Assembly (NCBI RefSeq): GCF_000949135.2
Contig: NZ_JTAN02000019.1
Coordinates: 806,001 to 870,000 of the forward strand
Reading direction: 5' to 3'
Length of the DNA: 64,000 nt
Origin: Burkholderia sp. USMB20
Lineage (GTDB): Bacteria > Pseudomonadota > Gammaproteobacteria > Burkholderiales > Burkholderiaceae
The translations under genes were made by a program, and so were the position numbers. Positions 48,217-56,079 of the stretch are shown one piece after another; positions within the stretch are counted from its first letter, which is position 1, and every line of letters begins with the position of its first letter. Under the pieces are notes generated by a model. The model did not search any database. It was not told the origin of the DNA and saw nothing but the letters and a program-made list of their open reading frames with translations.

Positions 48217-49212
48217 ATGTCGCCATCACGCAGCCAACGCTCCGCCCTCCCCGTGCGCCGCCTGTCCCGCGATGCATGCACGATCGCGTGGACCGAAGCC
48301 GGCAACCCGCGCGGCGCGCCGGTCGTCGTGCTGCACGGCGGGCCCGGCAGCGGCAGCCGGCCGGCCGTGCTGCGCCTGTTCGACCTGACGCGCACACGCG
48401 TCGTGCTGGTCGACCAGCGCGGCGCGGGTGCATCGACGCCGCGCGGCGGCCTGCGTCACAACGACACGATGCGACTGATCGGCGATCTCGACGCGCTGCG
48501 CGCGCGGCTCGGCATCGCACGCTGGAGTGTCGTCGGCGGGTCGTGGGGCGCGGCGCTCGCGCTCGCCTACGCGGGACGGCATCCGTCGCGCGTCACCGGC
48601 GTCGTGCTGCGCGGGTTGTTCCTCACGTCGTCGCGCGAAGTGCGCGGCCTGTTCGTCGGTGCACGCGCACACGCGCCGCGGGCCTGGCAGCGCCTGACGG
48701 CCGCCGCCGGCACCGCGCGCGCCGATCGCCTGATCGCCTGCTGCGCGCGGCGTCTCCAGCCGGGCGCCGGCGCGGCACGGCAGCGCGCGGTCGCGCTCGC
48801 ATGGAACGCGTATGAAGACGCGATCCTGACCGGGCGGCCGGCGCGCGGCGCGCGGCCGACGCAGGCCGCGATCGACCGGCTGGTCGACAAGTACCGGATC
48901 CAGGCGCACTACCTGCAACGCCATTGCTGGCTCGGCGAACGCCGCTTGCTGGCGCTCGCCCGGCAGGCCGCGCAAGCCGGCGTGCCGATACATGCGGTGC
49001 ACGGCACGCGCGACCGCGTGTGCCCGGTCGACAACATCGATCGACTCGCGCGCGCGGTGCCGGCCGCCATCGTCGAGCGCGTGCCGGCCGGGCATCTCGC
49101 GAGCGATGCTGCGCTCGCGCGTGGCGTCGCCCGCGCGGTACGCAAGATGCTCGACGTCACGGCGGCAGCCACACCGCAACACGCCGAGCCGCCCGTTCAG
49201 TCCCACGCATAG
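48217..49212 (+). CDS. pip: Alpha/beta hydrolase, proline iminopeptidase-like (S33)
   Basis: A 331-residue alpha/beta hydrolase. The oxyanion stretch LHGGPGSGSR, then DQRGAGASTPRGGLRHNDTM, nucleophile elbow GGSWGAALALAYAGRHPSRV with Ser, the acid in HGTRDRVCPV and His in PAGHLA form the full catalytic set of prolyl aminopeptidases. These enzymes release N-terminal proline from peptides. I start it at the ATG giving MSPSRSQRSA. Its 3' end overlaps the 3' end of the TonB receptor by 16 bases on the opposite strand. A role in trimming the PqqA leader is conceivable but unsupported. Confidence 0.82.
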   Translation: MSPSRSQRSALPVRRLSRDACTIAWTEAGNPRGAPVVVLHGGPGSGSRPAVLRLFDLTRTRVVLVDQRGAGASTPRGGLRHNDTMRLIGDLDALRARLGIARWSVVGGSWGAALALAYAGRHPSRVTGVVLRGLFLTSSREVRGLFVGARAHAPRAWQRLTAAAGTARADRLIACCARRLQPGAGAARQRAVALAWNAYEDAILTGRPARGARPTQAAIDRLVDKYRIQAHYLQRHCWLGERRLLALARQAAQAGVPIHAVHGTRDRVCPVDNIDRLARAVPAAIVERVPAGHLASDAALARGVARAVRKMLDVTAAATPQHAEPPVQSHA

Positions 49213-51497
49213 CGCGCGCCGACCCATGCGCCGCGCGGCGCGCCCGGCCCGACGAACTGTTCGTTGACGGCATTGAGCCCGTCGAACGAATGGTTCGGAC
49301 CGTTGAAGAAGTTCCGGCCGAGCATCCCGAAGCTCGCATAGCGCTTGTCGAGCAGGTTGGTGACCGACGCGAACAGCTGCAGCTGCTTCGTGACCTGCCA
49401 GGTCGTATCGAGGTCGATGAGGACATAGCCGGGCACCTTGCCGTTCACGTCCTGGTTGTTCTCGTCGCCGCGCGCGAACACGCCGCTGCGATAGGTGATG
49501 CGGGTGCCGACGGTCCACGTCGGCGTCGCCGCATAGTCGAGCCGCAGCTTCACGGTGCTCGACGGAATCCCGGGAATGCGGTCGCCGGAGCGGACGACGA
49601 TGTTGCCGCGCGCGTCGGCGCTCGAATTGCTCGCGCTGCTTTCGGTCCACGTCGAGCGGTAGCTGGCGTCGACATAGCTGTAGCTGACGCCGATGCCGAG
49701 CGGCCCGAGCCGCGTATGGCCCGCGAGTTCGAAGCCTTGCCGGCGCGTCTTGCCGACGTTCTGGAAATAACCGAGCGTGCTCGCGCCGCCGTTGCTGCTG
49801 ATGAACTGGATGTCGTCGTCGAGCGTCGTGCGGTAGACGGCCGCGCTCCACGTCGTCTCCTGGCCTGCCCGGCCGCGCGCGCCCAGCTCGATCGTCTTCG
49901 CGATCACGGGCTTCAGTGCCGGATCGGCGAGAAAGTCGTTCGGCAACGAGCACGGTGCGGCCGGATCGGCGCACGCGAGCTCGATCGCGGTCGGCGAGCG
50001 CATTCCTTCGTTGTACGTCGCATACGCGGTGAAGCCCGGCACCGGATTCCACGTGACGCCGACGGCCGGATTGAACCGCGCGAACGTATGGCGCGCGGTG
50101 AGCAGCGGCTGCAGGCCGCTCACGTCCTCGATCGCCGCGCGCGACACGTTGTAGCGCCCGGCCAGCGTCAGCGACCATTGCCGCGTCAGCGCGAGCGTGT
50201 CGTCGAAGTAGACGCCGTAGTTCGCGTTGCGCGTCTTCGCGCGCGTCGTCTGCGTGAAGTCGCCGATGCCGACCGTCGCGCGCGTCGCCGTGAACATCGC
50301 ATCCTGCGACGATTGCTCGAACCCCGAGTTCGCGAGATCGGCGGATGCGCCCGCCACGAACTGGTTGTCCATGCCGGCGAGCTTGCCGAGCAGCGTCAGC
50401 TGCAGGTTCGCGCCGTAGCTGTCGGTCGCGATCACCGAGCGGGCGTTGGTCGCCTGCACGGTGTCGGCGGCGCCGCTGCCGTCGACGCTGCCGAAATCGT
50501 CGTTCACGTTGCTGCTGATGTTGGTGTTGCGATAGTGCCGGTAATAGACGTTGCCGCTCAACTGCACGTGGTCGCTGAACGAATGGTCGCCCGCCACGGT
50601 GACGTACGCGGCGCTGTTGCGGTTCAGGTCGGGATAGGTGTACGCCTGCGCGCGATTGTCGAGAAACGTGCGCGGAATCGTCTGCGAGCCTTGCAGCGCG
50701 TTGTCCGCGCCGCCGGCCGAGATCGACAGCGTCGTATCGGCGTCCGTGTAGCGCAGCTTGCCGAAGCCCTGCCGCACGCGGCTCGCGTTGTGATCGGCCC
50801 AGCCGTTGTCGTTCACGACGTTGCCCGTCACGTAATAGTCGAGGTGGCTGCCGACGCGTCCGCCCTGCTCGATCTGCGCGGTCTTGCGTCCCCACGATCC
50901 GATCGATACCTGTGCGGCGCCGCCCGGGCTCGTCCTACCGTTCTTCGTCGTGATCGCGAGCGCGCCGCCGAGCGTGTTGAGGCCGTAGGTCGGATTCGAA
51001 CCGGGGATCAGCTGCATCGTGTCGATCGCCGCCTGCGGGATCAGGTCCCAGTTCACGACGTCGCCGAACGGCTCGTTGACACGCACGCCGTCGACGAACA
51101 CCGACAGCCCCTGCGGCGTGCCGACGACCGGCGACGCGGTGAAGCCGCGGTAGTTCACGTCCGTCTGGTACGGATTGCCTTGTGCCTCGTTGATGTCGAC
51201 GCTCGAGACGTTCTTCTCGAAGTAGTCGGTCAGCACGCTGTCGTGCTGGCGCGCGAGGTCCTCGCCGCGAATCGTCTGCACGTTGGCCGGCACGCGCGAG
51301 AGCGGCGTGCCGATCCCGAGCAGCGGCGTCGTGCCGACGACGACGATCGGCGCGAGCGTCGGCGCATCGGCGTTGCCGGCCGGTTCGACCTGCGCCGACG
51401 CGGGCGCGAGCCAGCCGCCGAGCATGCCGCCGAAGCACAGCGTCACGCCCGCGCGCCGTGCGGCGAAGCGGCGCTTCGCCCCATCGGTTTCCTTCAT
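49197..51497 (-). CDS. TonB-dependent outer-membrane receptor
   Basis: A 766-residue receptor with a signal peptide (GVTLCFGGMLGGWLAPASAQ). The plug domain carries APIVVVGTTPLLGIG (TonB-box region), VPANVQTIRGEDLARQH and QLIPGSNPTYGLNTLGGALA. The beta-barrel ends in YAWD. This plug type with GLNTLGGALAI occurs in receptors linked to metal chelates. It is the last gene of a tonB-exbB-exbD-receptor operon placed inside the PQQ island. Likely ligands are a lanthanide-chelator complex or PQQ itself; iron siderophores remain possible. Start at the ATG preceded by GAGGAGACGTGGAG. Confidence 0.9.
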   Translation of the reverse strand: MKETDGAKRRFAARRAGVTLCFGGMLGGWLAPASAQVEPAGNADAPTLAPIVVVGTTPLLGIGTPLSRVPANVQTIRGEDLARQHDSVLTDYFEKNVSSVDINEAQGNPYQTDVNYRGFTASPVVGTPQGLSVFVDGVRVNEPFGDVVNWDLIPQAAIDTMQLIPGSNPTYGLNTLGGALAITTKNGRTSPGGAAQVSIGSWGRKTAQIEQGGRVGSHLDYYVTGNVVNDNGWADHNASRVRQGFGKLRYTDADTTLSISAGGADNALQGSQTIPRTFLDNRAQAYTYPDLNRNSAAYVTVAGDHSFSDHVQLSGNVYYRHYRNTNISSNVNDDFGSVDGSGAADTVQATNARSVIATDSYGANLQLTLLGKLAGMDNQFVAGASADLANSGFEQSSQDAMFTATRATVGIGDFTQTTRAKTRNANYGVYFDDTLALTRQWSLTLAGRYNVSRAAIEDVSGLQPLLTARHTFARFNPAVGVTWNPVPGFTAYATYNEGMRSPTAIELACADPAAPCSLPNDFLADPALKPVIAKTIELGARGRAGQETTWSAAVYRTTLDDDIQFISSNGGASTLGYFQNVGKTRRQGFELAGHTRLGPLGIGVSYSYVDASYRSTWTESSASNSSADARGNIVVRSGDRIPGIPSSTVKLRLDYAATPTWTVGTRITYRSGVFARGDENNQDVNGKVPGYVLIDLDTTWQVTKQLQLFASVTNLLDKRYASFGMLGRNFFNGPNHSFDGLNAVNEQFVGPGAPRGAWVGARYAWD

Positions 51498-51586
51498 CTC
51501 CACGTCTCCTCTTTTCTTGTCGTCGCGTCGTTATATCGTTGTCCGTATCGATGGGTCGGCGGCCATCTCCGCCGCCCTCGTTCGCT

Positions 51587-52015
51587 TCATGGCGCCGGCC
51601 CGGCAGCGCCCTCCGCCGTCGCGATCGCGACATGCGCGACACGCGCGCGTCCGATCGACGCGATGACGCCGGCCACGGTGCCGAACGGCTCGTTGCGGTC
51701 CGCGTGCAGGCTCACGCTCGTCTGCGGGTCGTGCGCGACGCGGCGTGCCAGCACGGCTTCGACCTCGGCCGGCGCGGCCGGCGTGCCGTCGATCCGGACC
51801 GCGCCGTGCGCGTCGACGGTCACGGTGACGGTCGACGCACGCGGGTCGCGCGCGGGCGCGGCTGCCTTCGGCAGGTCGACGCGGATCGCATGCGTCATCA
51901 GCGGCGCCGCGATCATGAAGATCACCAGCAACACGAGGACGACGTCCACGAGCGGCGCCACGTTGATCTCGCCGAGCGGTTCGCCCGCGTCGGCTTCGCG
52001 CTCGTCCGTCCTCAT
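51587..52015 (-). CDS. exbD: ExbD/TolR energy-transducing protein
   Basis: A 142-residue inner-membrane protein with one N-terminal transmembrane segment (INVAPLVDVVLVLLVIFMIA) containing the conserved Asp that carries protons, followed by a periplasmic domain (VTVTVDAHGAVRIDGTP). It forms the motor with ExbB and TonB. The ATG overlaps the exbB stop (ATGA). Confidence 0.92.
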   Translation of the reverse strand: MRTDEREADAGEPLGEINVAPLVDVVLVLLVIFMIAAPLMTHAIRVDLPKAAAPARDPRASTVTVTVDAHGAVRIDGTPAAPAEVEAVLARRVAHDPQTSVSLHADRNEPFGTVAGVIASIGRARVAHVAIATAEGAAGPAP

Positions 52016-52725
52016 ACGGCCGCCCGGCGCACGCCCGCATTGCTTGCCGCCGGCAGCGCGGCATGCAGCGGCGCGTCGATCCGGAAGCGGCGCTGTTCGG
52101 CCAGCGCGATCAGGTCCTGCCCGAACTCGTCGAGCCCGGCCGTCACGGTCTTGAGCTGCCGCAGGAACAGGTTGTACGCCAGCACCGCCGGAATCGCGAC
52201 GCCGATCCCGATCCCGGTCGCGACCAGCGCCTGGCCGATCGGCCCCGCGATCGCATCGATGCCGTTCGTGGCCGACGCCGTCATCGACTGCAACGTGTGG
52301 ACGATGCCGAACACGGTGCCGAACAGCCCGACGAACGGCGCGACGTTCGCAATCGACGCGAGCACCGTGAGCCCGCGCTCGAGCGGCCGCCGTTCGCGCC
52401 GGATCGCGCGCGCGAGCGTGCGTTCGAGCAGGTCGCGGCGGTCCCACGCAACCAATGTGGCCGGGGCGTGCGGCTCGGGTGCGTCGAGATCGCGCAATGC
52501 GGCGCACACGGCGCGCTGCAGGCGCGCGTTGGAGCTGGCGGCCGCCTCGTCGTCCGTCGGCATCGACAGTGCCGCTTTGCCGCAGCCCGCGGCAAAGCGG
52601 CGGTTGCCGAGCGCGACGCGCGCATGCAGCAGCGCCTTGACGACGATCAGCGTCCAGGTGAGCGCCGACAGTACCGCAAGAAGCGCAAACGCACTGACAA
52701 CCGCGTAGTGGATGTAGTCAGGCAT
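52012..52725 (-). CDS. exbB: ExbB/TolQ proton-channel protein
   Basis: A 237-residue protein with three membrane segments: one near the N-terminus (AVVSAFALLAVLSALTWTLI) and two in the conserved MotA/TolQ/ExbB domain (LTVLASIANVAPFVGLFGTV, IGQALVATGIGIGVAIPAVL). It starts ten bases after the tonB stop and is coupled to exbD. Confidence 0.92.
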   Translation of the reverse strand: MPDYIHYAVVSAFALLAVLSALTWTLIVVKALLHARVALGNRRFAAGCGKAALSMPTDDEAAASSNARLQRAVCAALRDLDAPEPHAPATLVAWDRRDLLERTLARAIRRERRPLERGLTVLASIANVAPFVGLFGTVFGIVHTLQSMTASATNGIDAIAGPIGQALVATGIGIGVAIPAVLAYNLFLRQLKTVTAGLDEFGQDLIALAEQRRFRIDAPLHAALPAASNAGVRRAAV

Positions 52726-52735
52726 GAAGGACTCC

Positions 52736-53617
52736 CTAGTTTCCGAGTTTGAACACGACCGGCACCCTGACCCAGCCGTCGATTGATTCCGTGCCGCGTT
52801 TCGCCGGCACGAAGCGCCAGTCCGTGACCGCCGCGACGGCCGCCTCGTCGAGCGCGTCGTGTCCGCTGCTCGCCGACAGCAGGACCTGGTCGGGCCGGCC
52901 GCTTGCGAGCACATGCACGTTCAGGAACGCGGTGCCTTCCCAGCCGCGCCGCTGCGCGACGTCCGGATAGTCGGGCGCGGGATTGCGCAGGTACGCAGCC
53001 GCGAACCGCGGTGCGGTGACGGGTTCGGGCGCGGTTGCCGATGGTGCGGCGGGCGCCGCGTGCGCAGGCACCGTCGCGGTATCGGCCGATGCGTGTGCGG
53101 CGGCCGGCGACGCCGGTTCCGGTACCGCCCCGGCTCGCTGCAATTCGCCGTCCGGCCGCGCCACGGCGGTTGCGGCCGGGGGCTGGCGCGAAGGACTTGT
53201 GCGATCGAGCCGACGCGGCACCGTCGGGTTCGGCCGAATCTCCCGAGGCATGACCGTTTCGCGGCGCGCATGCGAAGGCCCGTGCTCGGGAGGAACCGGT
53301 GTTGCGCGATCCGTACGGCGCTGCTCGCCCGGTTCGGCTAGCCGCGCGGATTCGCTCGCGTCCACTTCGACGGCGAGCGCACGGGCTAGCGTCGGGCGGG
53401 CAGCTGGCACCCATGCATGCCACAGCGCGACCGCGATGGCCGCATGGACGGCGAATACCGCCAGCGCGACCGTGTGCAGCGGTTCGCGTGCGCGCACGGC
53501 CTGCGACATCGCGATCGTCGCCGCATCCGCGCCGACGGGCGCGATGCCGTATGCGAGCGCAACCACGCGGCGGCGGTCGGACCTGCGATTGGCATCGAAC
53601 GGCATCGGGACGGGCAT
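52736..53617 (-). CDS. tonB: TonB energy transducer
   Basis: A 293-residue protein with a transmembrane helix (TVALAVFAVHAAIAVALWHA, about residue 50), a Pro/Ala-rich periplasmic linker and a C-terminal TonB domain (PDYPDVAQRRGWEGTAFLNV, then DWRFVPAKRG). A dedicated TonB/ExbBD for a single receptor is usual for specialised uptake. First gene of the operon. I choose the ATG at 53617; the frame extends upstream without typical sequence. Confidence 0.88.
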   Translation of the reverse strand: MPVPMPFDANRRSDRRRVVALAYGIAPVGADAATIAMSQAVRAREPLHTVALAVFAVHAAIAVALWHAWVPAARPTLARALAVEVDASESARLAEPGEQRRTDRATPVPPEHGPSHARRETVMPREIRPNPTVPRRLDRTSPSRQPPAATAVARPDGELQRAGAVPEPASPAAAHASADTATVPAHAAPAAPSATAPEPVTAPRFAAAYLRNPAPDYPDVAQRRGWEGTAFLNVHVLASGRPDQVLLSASSGHDALDEAAVAAVTDWRFVPAKRGTESIDGWVRVPVVFKLGN

Positions 53618-53656
53618 GGTGGTTTCTCGCTGCGCGGAATCGTTGCCGGTTCGAAC

Positions 53657-53672
53657 GGCAAGAAGCATGCCG
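53657..53672 (-). promoter_or_regulatory. Possible sigma-54 promoter of the tonB operon
   Basis: The minus strand reads CGGCATG-CTTC-TTGCC, which matches the -24/-12 consensus at the GG and GC pairs with exact spacing. It is about 40 bases before the tonB start. Further upstream on the same strand TGACACA (53772-53766) and GCAACAG resemble parts of the pqqA upstream sites. Weaker than the other three promoters. Confidence 0.5.
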
Positions 53673-54034
53673 ATGCCCGCATCGCCCGACCGGCGCCGGT
53701 CGAAGCCGCCACGCGTCGATATGCAACCGCCGTCCTGTTGCAGTTCGTGCCACCGCTGTTGCACCTGTGTCAATTTGGATCAACGGTACGGCGCTCGCGC
53801 AGTCGTATGCGCGATCGTCGTTCGGATCGAGCGCGCCGCCGCGGGCGCGCGGTCCGTTGCATGCGTGCGTCGCACCGGGTAACGGCGCGCCATCGACTCA
53901 CACAGTCGACGACGATCGCCGTCCCTGCGCCGCACCGTCATCCATTCAGGCATGCACTCGCGCACGACGGCCGCGATTGGCCGTGCGCCACGTATCGCAT
54001 GCACGCGGCTCCCGTCCGCTCACGGCGTTGTCAT

Positions 54035-54082
54035 GTTTCGCAACACTCGGCCCGCGGCTGTCCCCGAACGCAACACCCGCGG
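54035..54082 (+). promoter_or_regulatory. Repeated upstream motif of the alcohol dehydrogenase gene (UAS)
   Basis: GCAACACTCG at 54040 and GCAACACCCG at 54070 are direct repeats exactly 30 bases apart, about three helical turns, and 95-125 bases upstream of the -24 element. The first overlaps the small inverted repeat TGTT-TCGC-AACA (54035-54046). The same decamer GCAACACCCG is in the pqqA and acs upstream regions. The rest of 53673-54034 holds no supported gene. Confidence 0.6.
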
Positions 54083-54163
54083 ATCACCCGCGCCGCGCCG
54101 CCCGCGTCGCCGCAACGCGCGCAATCGGCCGCTGCGCCTTGCGCGGCAAGGCGCGCGCCGCAG

Positions 54164-54179
54164 TGGCATGCGATTTGCG
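54164..54179 (+). promoter_or_regulatory. Sigma-54 (-24/-12) promoter of the alcohol dehydrogenase gene
   Basis: TGGCATG-CGAT-TTGCG matches TGGCAYG-N4-TTGC perfectly, with exact spacing. Transcription would begin near 54190, leaving a leader of about 80 bases. Confidence 0.8.
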
Positions 54180-54269
54180 TGACTGGCTGCGCACTGGACC
54201 CGGATCCCCACCCTGCCGGCCCGGCCATGTGTTGGCCGCGGTGCGACCACAATGACTCAGGAGACAACC

Positions 54270-55997
54270 ATGAAAAAACTCTCGGCTTCGACGAGCCGAC
54301 TGGCAACGATCGGCATCGCGGCGGCTGCCGCGATCGCCTTGAATCCCGGCCTGGTGGACGCTGCCGCGGATTATCCGGCCGTCACGTACCAGCGGCTCAC
54401 GGATGCACAACGCGATCCGGGCTGGCTCACCTACTACCGCACGTACAGCGGCCAGGCGCATTCGCCGCTCAAGCAGATCGACGCGTCGAACGTGAAGCAG
54501 CTCACGCAGGCGTGGAGCTACAAGTTTCCGGCCGAGCTGAAACAGGGTTTCGAGGCCACGCCGATCGTCAACGGCCGCTACCTGTTCGTGACCACGCCGA
54601 AGGACAACGTGTACGCGTTCGACGCGGCCACCGGCGCGCAGCTGTGGAAATACGAACCGAAGCTCGGCGCGGAATCGTTCAAGACGGCCTGCTGCGACGT
54701 CGTGAACCGCGGCGTCGCGCTGTACGGCAAGAACGTCTACGTCGCGATGCTGAGCGGCGAGGTGGCCGCGCTCGACGCGCAGACCGGCGCGCTCGTGTGG
54801 AAGAAGCAGATGTTCGAACCGGGGCTCGGCTACGCGTTCTCGCTCGCCCCGCTCGCGCTCGACGGCGCGATCGTGGTCGGCAGCTCGGGCGGCGAATACG
54901 GCGCGCGCGGCTTCATCGCGGCACTCAGCCCGAACGACGGCACGCTGCTGTGGAAGCGCTTCACGATCCCCGGCCAGGGCGAGAAGCACGCCGATACCTG
55001 GCCCGACGGCATGCAGGCGCACGGCGGCGCGCCGGCCTGGCTGACCGGCACCTACGACGCGGCGACGCGCACGCTGTACTGGGGCGTCGGCAACCCGGGG
55101 CCGTGGCTCGCGGACCTGCGGCCGGGCGACAACCTGTACTCCGATTCGCTGCTCGCGCTGGATCCGAAGAACGGCGACCTCAAGTGGCACTACCAGTACA
55201 CGAAGCACGACACCTGGGACTACGACGGCGTCAACACGCCGGTGCTCGCGACGATCAAGTACAAGGGCAAGGAACACGACGCGATCGTCCATGCCGACCG
55301 CAACGGCTACTTCCATGCGATCGACCGCGACACCGGCAAGCTGATCTATGCGGAGCCGTTCGTGAAGGCCACGTCGGTCACCGGCTACACGGAAGACGGC
55401 GCGCCGATCCAGGATCCCGCGAAGTATCCGAAGGTCGGCACGACGATCGACACGTGCCCGAGCTTCCTCGGCGGCAAGAACTGGTGGTCGATGTCGTACG
55501 ACCCCGTGCGCCATCTCGCGATCGTCCCGGCGCTGCATGCATGCATGAGCCTGTCGGGCAAGTCGGTCAACTACATGGAAGGGCTGCCGTATCTCGGCGA
55601 AGGCTTCGAGATCAAGCCGGAGCCGGGCAGCGAAGGCTACGGCGAACTCCAGGCGATCGACGTGAACACCGGCAAGAAGGTGTGGAGCCACTGGAGCAAG
55701 CTGCCGTGGAACGGCGGCGTCGCGACGACCGCGAGCGGCCTCGCGTTCAGCGGCTCGCTCGACGGCCACTTGTACGCGTTCGACGTGTCGACCGGCAAGG
55801 TGCTGTGGGAGAGCCCGAAGCTCGCGAGCGGGATCATCGCGCAGCCGTCCGTCTTCGAAGTCGACGGCAAGGAGTACGTAGCAGTGCTCGCCGGCTACGG
55901 CGGCGCCAACCCGATCTGGGGCGGCCCGATGGCCAAGGCGGCGGACGACGTGCCGCGCGGCGGCACGCTGTACGTGTTCGCCCTCGACCGCGGCTGA
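54270..55997 (+). CDS. PQQ-dependent alcohol dehydrogenase, lanthanide-type (XoxF/ExaF-like)
   Basis: A 575-residue periplasmic eight-bladed propeller quinoprotein that oxidises methanol, ethanol or similar alcohols. It has a signal peptide (ATIGIAAAAAIALNPGLVDA). The vicinal disulfide Cys141-Cys142 is in KTACCDVV. Metal ligands are likely Glu209 (GGEYGARG) and Asn275 (GVGNPGP). The catalytic Asp317 lies in WDYDGVN, and Asp319 two residues on is the extra carboxylate characteristic of lanthanide-dependent enzymes; calcium MxaF types have Ala there. It has no fused heme domain, so it needs an external cytochrome, provided by the next gene. Start is the ATG after CAGGAG; an in-frame ATG 18 bases upstream is less likely. 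Confidence 0.92.
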   Translation: MKKLSASTSRLATIGIAAAAAIALNPGLVDAAADYPAVTYQRLTDAQRDPGWLTYYRTYSGQAHSPLKQIDASNVKQLTQAWSYKFPAELKQGFEATPIVNGRYLFVTTPKDNVYAFDAATGAQLWKYEPKLGAESFKTACCDVVNRGVALYGKNVYVAMLSGEVAALDAQTGALVWKKQMFEPGLGYAFSLAPLALDGAIVVGSSGGEYGARGFIAALSPNDGTLLWKRFTIPGQGEKHADTWPDGMQAHGGAPAWLTGTYDAATRTLYWGVGNPGPWLADLRPGDNLYSDSLLALDPKNGDLKWHYQYTKHDTWDYDGVNTPVLATIKYKGKEHDAIVHADRNGYFHAIDRDTGKLIYAEPFVKATSVTGYTEDGAPIQDPAKYPKVGTTIDTCPSFLGGKNWWSMSYDPVRHLAIVPALHACMSLSGKSVNYMEGLPYLGEGFEIKPEPGSEGYGELQAIDVNTGKKVWSHWSKLPWNGGVATTASGLAFSGSLDGHLYAFDVSTGKVLWESPKLASGIIAQPSVFEVDGKEYVAVLAGYGGANPIWGGPMAKAADDVPRGGTLYVFALDRG

Positions 55998-56079
55998 TCG
56001 ACGTCCGTTCAACCGCATCGCACCCGCGCCGCCGGCGCGGGTGCCGCCTCCCTTCTCCTTTTCAACCGAGCGTACGATC

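Noticed and set aside
48226-50895. An 889-codon minus-strand frame over the aminopeptidase and receptor
   Set aside because: Shadow frame of the true receptor frame; no domains.
48924-52154. A 1076-codon open frame on the plus strand opposite the TonB receptor and exbBD
   Set aside because: Arg-rich, low-complexity composition typical of an antisense frame in GC-rich DNA. The minus-strand genes have clear families.
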